Shown here in pieces: positions 1 through 8,400 of a stretch of 64,000 nt of DNA (positions are counted from its first letter, which is position 1; the number at the start of each line of letters is the position of its first letter). This stretch comes from Luidia sarsii (taxonomy: Eukaryota; Echinodermata; Asteroidea; Paxillosida; Luidiidae). Location of the stretch: contig OX465113.1 of NCBI GenBank assembly GCA_949987565.1, positions 4,612,547-4,676,546 of the forward strand. The letters are read 5' to 3'. The translations under genes and the position numbers were made by a program. Under the pieces are notes generated by a model. That model did no database searches. It worked only from the letters and a program-made list of their open reading frames with translations, and was not told the origin of the DNA.

Positions 1-167
1 CTTTGCTTGTTAATATCTAATTCATTATTTTCTTGACAGAGCTAAAACTTTGCCTGCAAACAGGTCTAGAAAACACCCATGCATCAGAGTTGACAAATCT
101 GAAATCGAACATAGTATGATGATTTTATGATCAAGCAAAGAGAACCAACCTCAGTCAGCTGGGCAGC
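1..167. repeat. Partial type-F monomer at the left window edge
   Basis: The window opens inside a monomer. The gcttg start, ggtctag and cccatgcatcagagttg are type-F marks. Bases 1-540 match 925-1464, so this fragment and the next two monomers are a copy displaced by 924 bp (four monomers). The array therefore continues to the left. Confidence 0.9.
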
Positions 168-270
168 TTGTGTGTGCATGCAGCAGTACACAACAGTCAG
201 TCGGCAGTGAGCACCTGCATAGAAAAATACACTTTGCTCGTTAATATCTAATTCATTATTTTCTTGACAG

Positions 271-501
271 AGCTAAAACTTCGCCTGCAAACAGGCCTAG
301 AAAACACCTTTGCATCAGCGTTGACAAATCTGAAATCGAACATAGAATGATGATTTTATGATCAAGTAAAGAGAACCAACCTCTGTCAGGTAGGCAGCTT
401 GTGTGTGCATGCAGCAGTACACAACAGTCAGTCGACGGAGAGCACCGGCAAAGAAAAATACACTTTGCAAGTTAATATCTCGATCATTATTTTCTTGACA
501 G
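271..501 (+). other. Splice-like signals in A-B monomer pairs (possible 119-nt pseudo-exon, 112-nt intron)
   Basis: A tctaattc element, a pyrimidine-rich run and ttgacag end at 270, resembling a branch point and 3' splice site. At 387-392, cag|gtaggc resembles a 5' splice site. The next ttgacag ends at 501. This delimits 271-389 (119 nt) and 390-501 (112 nt). The acceptor-like part is in most monomers; gtaggc is largely confined to the base just ahead of type B, and other types have gctggg or gttggg. Nothing in the sequence shows transcription, and chance resemblance is the default reading. Confidence 0.2.
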
Positions 502-1091
502 AGCTTAAACTTCCCCTGCAAACAGGCCTAGGAAACACCTTTGCATCAGCGTTGACAAATCTGAAATCGAACATAGTATGATGATTTTATGATCAAGCAA
601 AGAGAACCAACCTCTGTCAGCTGGGCAGCTTGTGTGTGCATGCAGCAGTACACAACAGTCAGTCGGCAGTGAGCACCTGTAAAGAAAAACACACTTTGCT
701 TGTTAATATCTAATTCATTATTCTCCTGACAGAGCTAAAACTTTGCCTGCAAACAGGCCCAGAAAACACCTATGCATCAGCGTTGACAAATCTGAAATCG
801 AACATAGTACGATGATTTTATGATCAAGCAAAGAGAACCAACCTCAGTCAGCTGGGCAGCTTGTGTGTGCATGCAGCAGTACACAACAGTCAGTCGGCAG
901 TGAGCACCTGTCAAGAAAAACACACTTTGCTTGTTAATATCTAATTCATTATTTTCTTGACAGAGCTAAAACTTTGCCTGCAAACAGGTCTAGAAAACAC
1001 CCATGCATCAGAGTTGACAAATCTGAAATCGAACATAGTATGATGATTTTATGATCAAGCAAAGAGAACCAACCTCAGTCAGCTGGGCAGC

Positions 1092-1322
1092 TTGTGTGTG
1101 CATGCAGCAGTACACAACAGTCAGTCGGCAGTGAGCACCTGCATAGAAAAATACACTTTGCTCGTTAATATCTAATTCATTATTTTCTTGACAGAGCTAA
1201 AACTTCGCCTGCAAACAGGCCTAGAAAACACCTTTGCATCAGCGTTGACAAATCTGAAATCGAACATAGAATGATGATTTTATGATCAAGTAAAGAGAAC
1301 CAACCTCTGTCAGGTAGGCAGC
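1092..1322. repeat. Type A monomer (exemplar, 231 bp)
   Basis: Diagnostic marks are tcggcagtgagc, acctgcatagaaaa, gctcgttaatatctaattc, gctaaaacttcg, gcctagaaaacacctttgc, and in this copy catagaatg with aagtaaag. It has 94 G+C in 231 bp and five CpG (C 49, G 45). Type A usually precedes type B, and the aagtaaag and gtcaggtaggc tail is typical of that pair. A subtype with gactacacc and gacaactc occurs at 21635, 23251, 25559, 27634, 30404, 31789, 33864 and 62925. Confidence 0.9.
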
Positions 1323-1786
1323 TTGTGTGTGCATGCAGCAGTACACAACAGTCAGTCGACGGAGAGCACCGGCAAAGAAAAATACACTTTGCAAGTTAAT
1401 ATCTCGATCATTATTTTCTTGACAGAGCTTAAACTTCCCCTGCAAACAGGCCTAGGAAACACCTATGCATCAGCGTGTAAAAATCTGAAATCAAACATAG
1501 TATGATGATTTTATGATCAAACAAAGAGAACCAACCTCTGTCAGCTTGGCAGCTTGTGTGTGCATGCAGCAGTTTACAACAGTCAGACGACGGAGAGCAC
1601 CTGCAAAGAAAAATACACTTTGCTCGTTAATATCTCATTCATTATTTTCTTGACAGAGCAAAAACTTCGCCTGCAAACAGGCCTAGAAAACACCTTTGCA
1701 TCAGCGTTGACAAATCTGAAATCGAACATAGTATGATGATTTTATGATCAAGCAAAGAGAACCAACCTCTGTCAGCTGGGCAGCTT

Positions 1787-2098
1787 GTGTGTCCATGCAG
1801 CAGTACACACAGTCAGTCGGCAGTGAGCACCTGCAAAGAAAAAAACACTTTGCTCGTTAATTTTTCTTTCATTATTCTCCTGACAGAGCTAAAACTTTGC
1901 CTGCAAACAGGCCCAGAAAACAACTATGCATCAGCGTTGACAAATCTGAAATCGAACATAGTACGATTATTTTATGATCAAGCAAAGAGAACCAACCTCA
2001 GTCAGCTGGGCAGCTTGTGTGTGCATGCAGCAGTACACAACAGTCAGTCGGCAGTGAGCACCTGTAAAGAAAAACACACTTTGCTTGTTAATATCTAA
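1787..2098 (+). other. 103-codon open frame spanning a D-E monomer pair; probably non-coding
   Basis: The longest open frame type in the window. It recurs at 3634, 5712, 9405 and 11483 wherever type D ends with gtacgattatttt, which removes the usual TGA TGA and leaves the frame open into the next monomer until TAA in tctaattc. It begins with GTG, not ATG. Differences between monomer types in this frame change amino acids freely and include single-base indels, and no known domain is apparent. I regard it as a by-product of a 231-bp (3 x 77) unit. Confidence 0.25.
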
Positions 2099-3169
2099 TT
2101 CATTATTCTCCTGACAGAGCTAAAACTTTGCCTGCAAACAGGCCCAGAAAACACCTATGCATCAGCGTTGACAAATCTGAAATCGAACATAGTACGATGA
2201 TTTTATGATCAAGCAAAGAGAACCAACCTCAGTCAGCTGGGCAGCTTGTGTGTGCATGCAGCAGTACACAACAGTCAGTCGGCAGTGAGCACCTGTCAAG
2301 AAAAACACACTTTGCTTGTTAATATCTAATTCATTATTTTCTTGACAGAGCTAAAACTTTGCCTGCAAACAGGTCTAGAAAACACCCATGCATCAGAGTT
2401 GACAAATCTGAAATCGAACATAGTATGATGATTTTATGATCAAGCAAAGAGAACCAACCTCAGTCAGCTGGGCAGCTTGTGTGTGCATGCAGCAGTACAC
2501 AACAGTCAGTCGGCAGTGAGCACCTGCATAGAAAAATACACTTTGCTCGTTAATATCTAATTCATTATTTTCTTGACAGAGCTAAAACTTCGCCTGCAAA
2601 CAGGCCTAGAAAACACCTTTGCATCAGCGTTGACAAATCTGAAATCGAACATAGAATGATGATTTTATGATCAAGTAAAGAGAACCAACCTCTGTCAGGT
2701 AGGCAGCTTGTGTGTGCATGCAGCAGTACACAACAGTCAGTCGACGGAGAGCACCGGCAAAGAAAAATACACTTTGCAAGTTAATATCTCGATCATTATT
2801 TTCTTGACAGAGCTAAAACTTCGCCTGCAAACAGGCCTAGAAAACACCTTTACATCAGCGATGACAAATCTGAAATCGAACATAGTATGATGATTTTATG
2901 ATGAAGCAAAGAGAACCAACCTCAGTCAGCTTGGCAGCTTGTGTGTGCATGCAGCAGTACACAACAGTCAGTCGGCAGTGAGCACCTGCATAGAAAAATA
3001 CACTTTGCTCGTTAATATCTAATTCATTATTTTCTTGACAGAGCTAAAACTTCGCCTGCAAACAGGCCTAGAAAACACCTTTGCATCAGCGTTGACAAAT
3101 CTGAAATCGAACATAGAATGATGATTTTATGATCAAGTAAAGAGAACCAACCTCTGTCAGGTAGGCAGC

Positions 3170-3400
3170 TTGTGTGTGCATGCAGCAGTACACAACAGTC
3201 AGTCGACGGAGAGCACCGGCAAAGAAAAATACACTTTGCAAGTTAATATCTCGATCATTATTTTCTTGACAGAGCTTAAACTTCCCCTGCAAACAGGCCT
3301 AGGAAACACCTATGCATCAGCGTGTAAAAATCTGAAATCAAACATAGTATGATGATTTTATGATCAAACAAAGAGAACCAACCTCTGTCAGCTTGGCAGC
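3170..3400. repeat. Type B monomer (exemplar, SalI/AvrII-type variant)
   Basis: Diagnostic marks are cagtcgacgg (a GTCGAC site), ctttgcaagtt, tctcgatcatt, cttaaacttcccctgc and cctaggaaac (a CCTAGG site). A tail of gtgtaaaaatctgaaatcaaac plus aaacaaag is followed by a type C or G monomer bearing tttacaac. Tail variants gtgtgaaaatc and gttgaaaaatc precede A- and K-type monomers instead. B copies are dense at 0.4-34.8 kb, occur once at 43552, and return at 60.6-63.4 kb. Confidence 0.9.
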
Positions 3401-3631
3401 TTGTGTGTGCATGCAGCAGTTTACAACAGTCAGACGACGGAGAGCACCTGCAAAGAAAAATACACTTTGCTCGTTAATATCTCATTCATTATTTTCTTGA
3501 CAGAGCAAAAACTTCGCCTGCAAACAGGCCTAGAAAACACCTTTGCATCAGCGTTGACAAATCTGAAATCGAACATAGTATGATGATTTTATGATCAAGC
3601 AAAGAGAACCAACCTCTGTCAGCTGGGCAGC
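3401..3631. repeat. Type C monomer (exemplar)
   Basis: Diagnostic marks are cagacgacggagagc, gctcgttaatatctcattc, gagcaaaaacttcg and ctttgcatcagcgttg. The form after type B has tttacaac; other copies have tacacaac (5479, 7326, 11250 and all copies beyond 35 kb). Copies at 14942 and 16790 share gcaagcagc in place of gcatgcagc. Subtypes with aaaatccac or aaaatctac occur at 37556, 41938, 49088, 52317, 56929 and 59235. Confidence 0.9.
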
Positions 3632-3861
3632 TTGTGTGTCCATGCAGCAGTACACACAGTCAGTCGGCAGTGAGCACCTGCAAAGAAAAAAACACTTTGC
3701 TCGTTAATTTTTCTTTCATTATTCTCCTGACAGAGCTAAAACTTTGCCTGCAAACAGGCCCAGAAAACAACTATGCATCAGCGTTGACAAATCTGAAATC
3801 GAACATAGTACGATTATTTTATGATCAAGCAAAGAGAACCAACCTCAGTCAGCTGGGCAGC
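3632..3861. repeat. Type D monomer (exemplar, 230 bp)
   Basis: Diagnostic marks are gtgtgtccatg (losing TGCATGCA), tacacacag (a one-base loss that makes the unit 230 bp), aaagaaaaaaacac, aatttttctttc or aatttctctttc, ttctcctgacag and gcccagaaaac. Left-hand copies end gtacgattatttt, which removes the TGA stops and lets a reading frame run into the next monomer. Copies beyond 15 kb are usually preceded by caggttggg (one extra base). Confidence 0.9.
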
Positions 3862-4092
3862 TTGTGTGTGCATGCAGCAGTACACAACAGTCAGTCGGCA
3901 GTGAGCACCTGTAAAGAAAAACACACTTTGCTTGTTAATATCTAATTCATTATTCTCCTGACAGAGCTAAAACTTTGCCTGCAAACAGGCCCAGAAAACA
4001 CCTATGCATCAGCGTTGACAAATCTGAAATCGAACATAGTACGATGATTTTATGATCAAGCAAAGAGAACCAACCTCAGTCAGCTGGGCAGC
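3862..4092. repeat. Type E monomer (exemplar)
   Basis: Diagnostic marks are acctgtaaagaaaaacacac, gcttgttaatatctaattc, ttctcctgacag, gcccagaaaacacctatg and gtacgatg. Clear copies lie at 630, 2015, 3862 and the matching position of the second 25-mer (about 9633). E and F share the cacacactttgcttg head. Later in the window this slot is taken by F-like units with gtaaag, probably E/F recombinants. Confidence 0.8.
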
Positions 4093-4323
4093 TTGTGTGT
4101 GCATGCAGCAGTACACAACAGTCAGTCGGCAGTGAGCACCTGTCAAGAAAAACACACTTTGCTTGTTAATATCTAATTCATTATTTTCTTGACAGAGCTA
4201 AAACTTTGCCTGCAAACAGGTCTAGAAAACACCCATGCATCAGAGTTGACAAATCTGAAATCGAACATAGTATGATGATTTTATGATCAAGCAAAGAGAA
4301 CCAACCTCAGTCAGCTGGGCAGC
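4093..4323. repeat. Type F monomer (exemplar)
   Basis: Diagnostic marks are acctgtcaag or acctgtaaag, cacacactttgcttg, tttcttgacag, ggtctagaaaac (a TCTAGA site), cccatg or cctatg, and gcatcagagttgac. F is the most evenly spread type, found in every HOR domain of the window. It usually precedes an A- or K-type monomer. Confidence 0.85.
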
Positions 4324-4785
4324 TTGTGTGTGCATGCAGCAGTACACAACAGTCAGTCGGCAGTGAGCACCTGCATAGAAAAATACACTTTGCTCGTTAA
4401 TATCTAATTCATTATTTTCTTGACAGAGCTAAAACTTCGCCTGCAAACAGGCCTAGAAAACACCTTTGCATCAGCGTTGACAAATCTGAAATCGAACATA
4501 GAATGATGATTTTATGATCAAGTAAAGAGAACCAACCTCTGTCAGGTAGGCAGCTTGTGTGTGCATGCAGCAGTACACAACAGTCAGTCGACGGAGAGCA
4601 CCGGCAAAGAAAAATACACTTTGCAAGTTAATATCTCGATCATTATTTTCTTGACAGAGCTTAAACTTCCCCTGCAAACAGGCCTAGGAAACACCTATGC
4701 ATCAGCGTGTAAAAATCTGAAATCAAACATAGTATGATGATTTTATGATCAAACAAAGAGAACCAACCTCTGTCAGCTTGGCAGC

Positions 4786-5016
4786 TTGTGTGTGCATGCA
4801 GCAGTTTACAACAGTCAGATGACGGAGAGCATCTACAAAGAAAAATACACTTTGCTCGTTAATATCTCATTCATTATTTTCTTGACAGAGCTAAAACTTT
4901 GCCTGCAAACAGGTCTAGGAAACACCTATGCATCAGCGTTGACAAATCTGAAATCGAACATAGTATGATGATTTTATGATCAAGCAAAGAGAACCAACCT
5001 CAGTCACCTGGGCAGC
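4786..5016. repeat. Type G monomer (exemplar)
   Basis: Diagnostic marks are tttacaacagtcagatgacgg, gagcatctac, tctcattc and ggtctaggaaac. I find it at 4786, 6633, 8479, 10557, 12404, 14250, 16098, 24405, 28096, 35018, 43783 and 63618, always directly after a B with the gtgtaaaaatc (once gtgtacaaatc) tail. Copies at 24405, 28096, 35018 and 43783 share gttaatgtctc, marking one sub-lineage. Confidence 0.9.
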
Positions 5017-5247
5017 TTGTGTGTGCATGCAGCAGTACACAACAGTTATTCGGCAGTGAGCACCTGCATAGAAAAATACACTTTGCTCGTTAATATCTAA
5101 TTCATTATTTTTTTGACAGAGCTAAAACTTCGCCTACAAACAGGCCTAGAAAACACCTATGCATCAGCTTTGACAAATCTGAAATCGAACATAGTATGAT
5201 GATTTTATGATCAAGCAAAGAGAACCAATCTCAGTCAGCTGGGCAGC
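5017..5247. repeat. Type H monomer (exemplar)
   Basis: Diagnostic marks are agtcacctgggc, acagttattcgg, ttattttttttgacag-like T expansion and cctacaaacagg. It follows type G at 5017, 6864, 10788, 12635, 28327, 35249 and 44014. At 24636 it is fused to type I. After 8479, 14250, 16098 and 63618 the H monomer is missing, so G is followed directly by another type. Confidence 0.85.
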
Positions 5248-5478
5248 TTGTGTGTGCATGCAGCAGTACACAACAGTCAGTCGGCAGTGAGCACCTGCAT
5301 AGAAAAATACACTTTGCTCGTTAATATCTAATTCATTATTTTCTTGACAGAGCTAAAACTTCGCCTGCAAACAGGCCTAGAAAACACCTTTACATCAGCG
5401 ATGACAAATCTGAAATCGAACATAGTATGATGATTTTATGATGAAGCAAAGAGAACCAACCTCAGTCAGCTTGGCAGC
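5248..5478. repeat. Type I monomer (exemplar)
   Basis: A type-A head (catagaaaa, tctaattc) with ctttacatcagcgatgac, usually followed by gatgaagc and preceded by accaatctcag. Copies include 5248, 7095, 14481, 16329, 28558, 29481, 30866, 35480 and 44245. J/I hybrids with the gtccatg head occur at 37787, 42169, 46321, 46551, 49319, 49549, 52548, 52778 and 57160. Confidence 0.85.
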
Positions 5479-8400
5479 TTGTGTGTGCATGCAGCAGTAC
5501 ACAACAGTCAGACGACGGAGAGCACCTGCAAAGAAAAATACACTTTGCTCGTTAATATCTCATTCATTATTTTCTTGACAGAGCAAAAACTTCGCCTGCA
5601 AACAGGCCTAGAAAACACCTTTGCATCAGCGTTGACAAATCTGAAATCGAACATAGTATGATGATTTTATGATCAAGCAAAGAGAACCAACCTCTGTCAG
5701 CTGGGCAGCTTGTGTGTCCATGCAGCAGTACACACAGTCAGTCGGCAGTGAGCACCTGCAAAGAAAAAAACACTTTGCTCGTTAATTTTTCTTTCATTAT
5801 TCTCCTGACAGAGCTAAAACTTTGCCTGCAAACAGGCCCAGAAAACAACTATGCATCAGCGTTGACAAATCTGAAATCGAACATAGTACGATTATTTTAT
5901 GATCAAGCAAAGAGAACCAACCTCAGTCAGCTGGGCAGCTTGTGTGTGCATGCAGCAGTACACAACAGTCAGTCGGCAGTGAGCACCTGTAAAGAAAAAC
6001 ACACTTTGCTTGTTAATATCTAATTCATTATTTTCTTGACAGAGCTAAAACTTTGCCTGCAAACAGGTCTAGAAAACACCCATGCATCAGAGTTGACAAA
6101 TCTGAAATCGAACATAGTATGATGATTTTATGATCAAGCAAAGAGAACCAACCTCAGTCAGCTGGGCAGCTTGTGTGTGCATGCAGCAGTACACAACAGT
6201 CAGTCGGCAGTGAGCACCTGCATAGAAAAATACACTTTGCTCGTTAATATCTAATTCATTATTTTCTTGACAGAGCTAAAACTTCGCCTGCAAACAGGCC
6301 TAGAAAACACCTTTGCATCAGCGTTGACAAATCTGAAATCGAACATAGAATGATGATTTTATGATCAAGTAAAGAGAACCAACCTCTGTCAGGTAGGCAG
6401 CTTGTGTGTGCATGCAGCAGTACACAACAGTCAGTCGACGGAGAGCACCTGCAAAGAAAAATACACTTTGCAAGTTAATATCTCGATCATTATTTTCTTG
6501 ACAGAGCTTAAACTTCCCCTGCAAACAGGCCTAGGAAACACCTATGCATCAGCGTGTAAAAATCTGAAATCAAACATAGTATGATGATTTTATGATCAAA
6601 CAAAGAGAACCAACCTCTGTCAGCTTGGCAGCTTGTGTGTGCATGCAGCAGTTTACAACAGTCAGATGACGGAGAGCATCTACAAAGAAAAATACACTTT
6701 GCTCGTTAATATCTCATTCATTATTTTCTTGACAGAGCTAAAACTTTGCCTGCAAACAGGTCTAGGAAACACATATGCATCAGCGTTGACAAATCTGAAA
6801 TCGAACATAGTATGATGATTTTATGATCAAGCAAAGAGAACCAACCTCAGTCACCTGGGCAGCTTGTGTGTGCATGCAGCAGTACACAACAGTTATTCGG
6901 CAGTGAGCACCTGCATAGAAAAATACACTTTGCTCGTTAATATCTAATTCATTATTTTTTTGACAGAGCTAAAACTTCGCCTACAAAAAGGCCTAGAAAA
7001 CACCTATGCATCAGCTTTGACAAATCTGAAATCGAACATAGTATGATGATTTTATGATCAAGCAAAGAGAACCAATCTCAGTCAGCTGGGCAGCTTGTGT
7101 GTGCATGCAGCAGTACACAACAGTCAGTCGGCAGTGAGCACCTGCATAGAAAAATACACTTTGCTCGTTAATATCTAATTCATTATTTTCTTGACAGAGC
7201 TAAAACTTCGCCTGCAAACAGGCCTAGAAAACACCTTTACATCAGCGATGACAAATCTGAAATCGAACATAGTATGATGATTTTATGATGAAGCAAAGAG
7301 AACCAACCTCAGTCAGCTTGGCAGCTTGTGTGTGCATGCAGCAGTACACAACAGTCAGACGACGGAGAGCACCTGCAAAGAAAAATACACTTTGCTCGTT
7401 AATATCTCATTCATTATTTTCTTGACAGAGCAAAAACTTCGCCTGCAAACAGGCCTAGAAAACACCTTTGCATCAGCGTTGACAAATCTGAAATCGAACA
7501 TAGTATGATGATTTTATGATCAAGCAAAGAGAACCAACCTCTGTCAGCTGGGCAGCTTGTGTGTCCATGCAGCAGTACACACAGTCAGTCGGCAGTGAGC
7601 ACCTGCAAAGATAAAACACTTTGCTCGTTAATTTCTCTTTCATTATTCTCCTGACAGAGCTAAAACTTTGCCTGCAAACAGGCCCAGAAAACAACTATGC
7701 ATCAGCGTTGACAAATCTGAAATCGAACATAGTACGATGATTTTATGATCAAGCAAAGAGAACCAACCTCAGTCAGCTGGGCAGCTTGTGTGTGCATGCA
7801 GCAGTACACAACAGTCAGTCGGCAGTGAGCACCTGTAAAGAAAAACACACTTTGCTTGTTAATATCTAATTCATTATTTTCTTGACAGAGCTAAAACTTT
7901 GCCTGCAAACAGGTCTAGAAAACACCCATGCATCAGAGTTGACAAATCTGAAATCGAACATAGTATGATGATTTTATGATCAAGCAAAGAGAACCAACCT
8001 CAGTCAGCTGGGCAGCTTGTGTGTGCATGCAGCAGTACACAACAGTCAGTCGGCAGTGAGCACCTGCATAGAAAAATACACTTTGCTCGTTAATATCTAA
8101 TTCATTATTTTCTTGACAGAGCTAAAACTTCGCCTGCAAACAGGCCTAGAAAACACCTTTGCATCAGCGTTGACAAATCTGAAATCGAACATCGAATGAT
8201 GATTTTATGATCAAGTAAAGAGAACCAACCTCTGTCAGGTAGGCAGCTTGTGTGTGCATGCAGCAGTACACAACAGTCAGTCGACGGAGAGCACCTGCAA
8301 AGAAAAATACACTTTGCAAGTTAATATCTCGATCATTATTTTCTTGACAGAGCTTAAACTTCCCCTGCAAACAGGCCTAGGAAACACCTATGCATCAGCG

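Larger units (their letters stand above)
1092..4785. repeat. 8-monomer HOR, 1,847 bp, two copies (A-B-C-D-E-F-A-B)
   Basis: Anchors 1092-2708 and 2939-4555 carry the same ordered types at a constant displacement of 1,847 bp. The last monomer differs: 2708 is a B/I hybrid (B head to the tcgatc region, then type-I gctaaaacttcg, ctttacatc and gatgaagc), while 4555 is a normal B. The flank at 168-1091 holds a shorter A-B-E-F version of 924 bp. Confidence 0.9.
4555..8247. repeat. 8-monomer HOR, ~1,847 bp, two copies (B-G-H-I-C-D-F-A)
   Basis: Anchors 4555, 4786, 5017, 5248, 5479, 5710, 5940 and 6171 are repeated at 6402 to 8017. The displacement is 1,847 bp, then 1,846 bp after a one-base loss in the D monomer at 7557 (aaagataaaacac). 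A third start (B at 8248, G at 8479) is cut short by the junction near 8710. Confidence 0.9.

Noticed and set aside
1015..1043. Sigma-70-like promoter: TTGACA with TAGTAT or TATGAT 16-19 bp downstream, in most monomers
   Set aside because: Both boxes are fixed parts of a eukaryotic-type satellite and lead to no gene. The match would confuse bacterial promoter predictors but has no supported role.
1204..1222. CENP-B box
   Set aside because: cTTCGcctgcaaacagg matches the TTCG start of the box but lacks the required A and CGGG at the right spacing. No full nTTCGnnnnAnnCGGGn was found.
1276..1290. Pol III B box / tRNA-derived SINE origin
   Set aside because: gatcaagca matches GWTCRANNC at all but one position, but no A box lies at a suitable distance upstream, and there is no poly(A) tail or target-site duplication.
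315..1505. Dozens of 60-103 codon open frames on both strands, identical every few hundred bases
   Set aside because: They start with TTG or GTG, repeat with the satellite, overlap on opposite strands, and differ between monomer types by amino-acid changes, stops and single-base indels. No ribosome-binding context, domain or signal peptide was seen.
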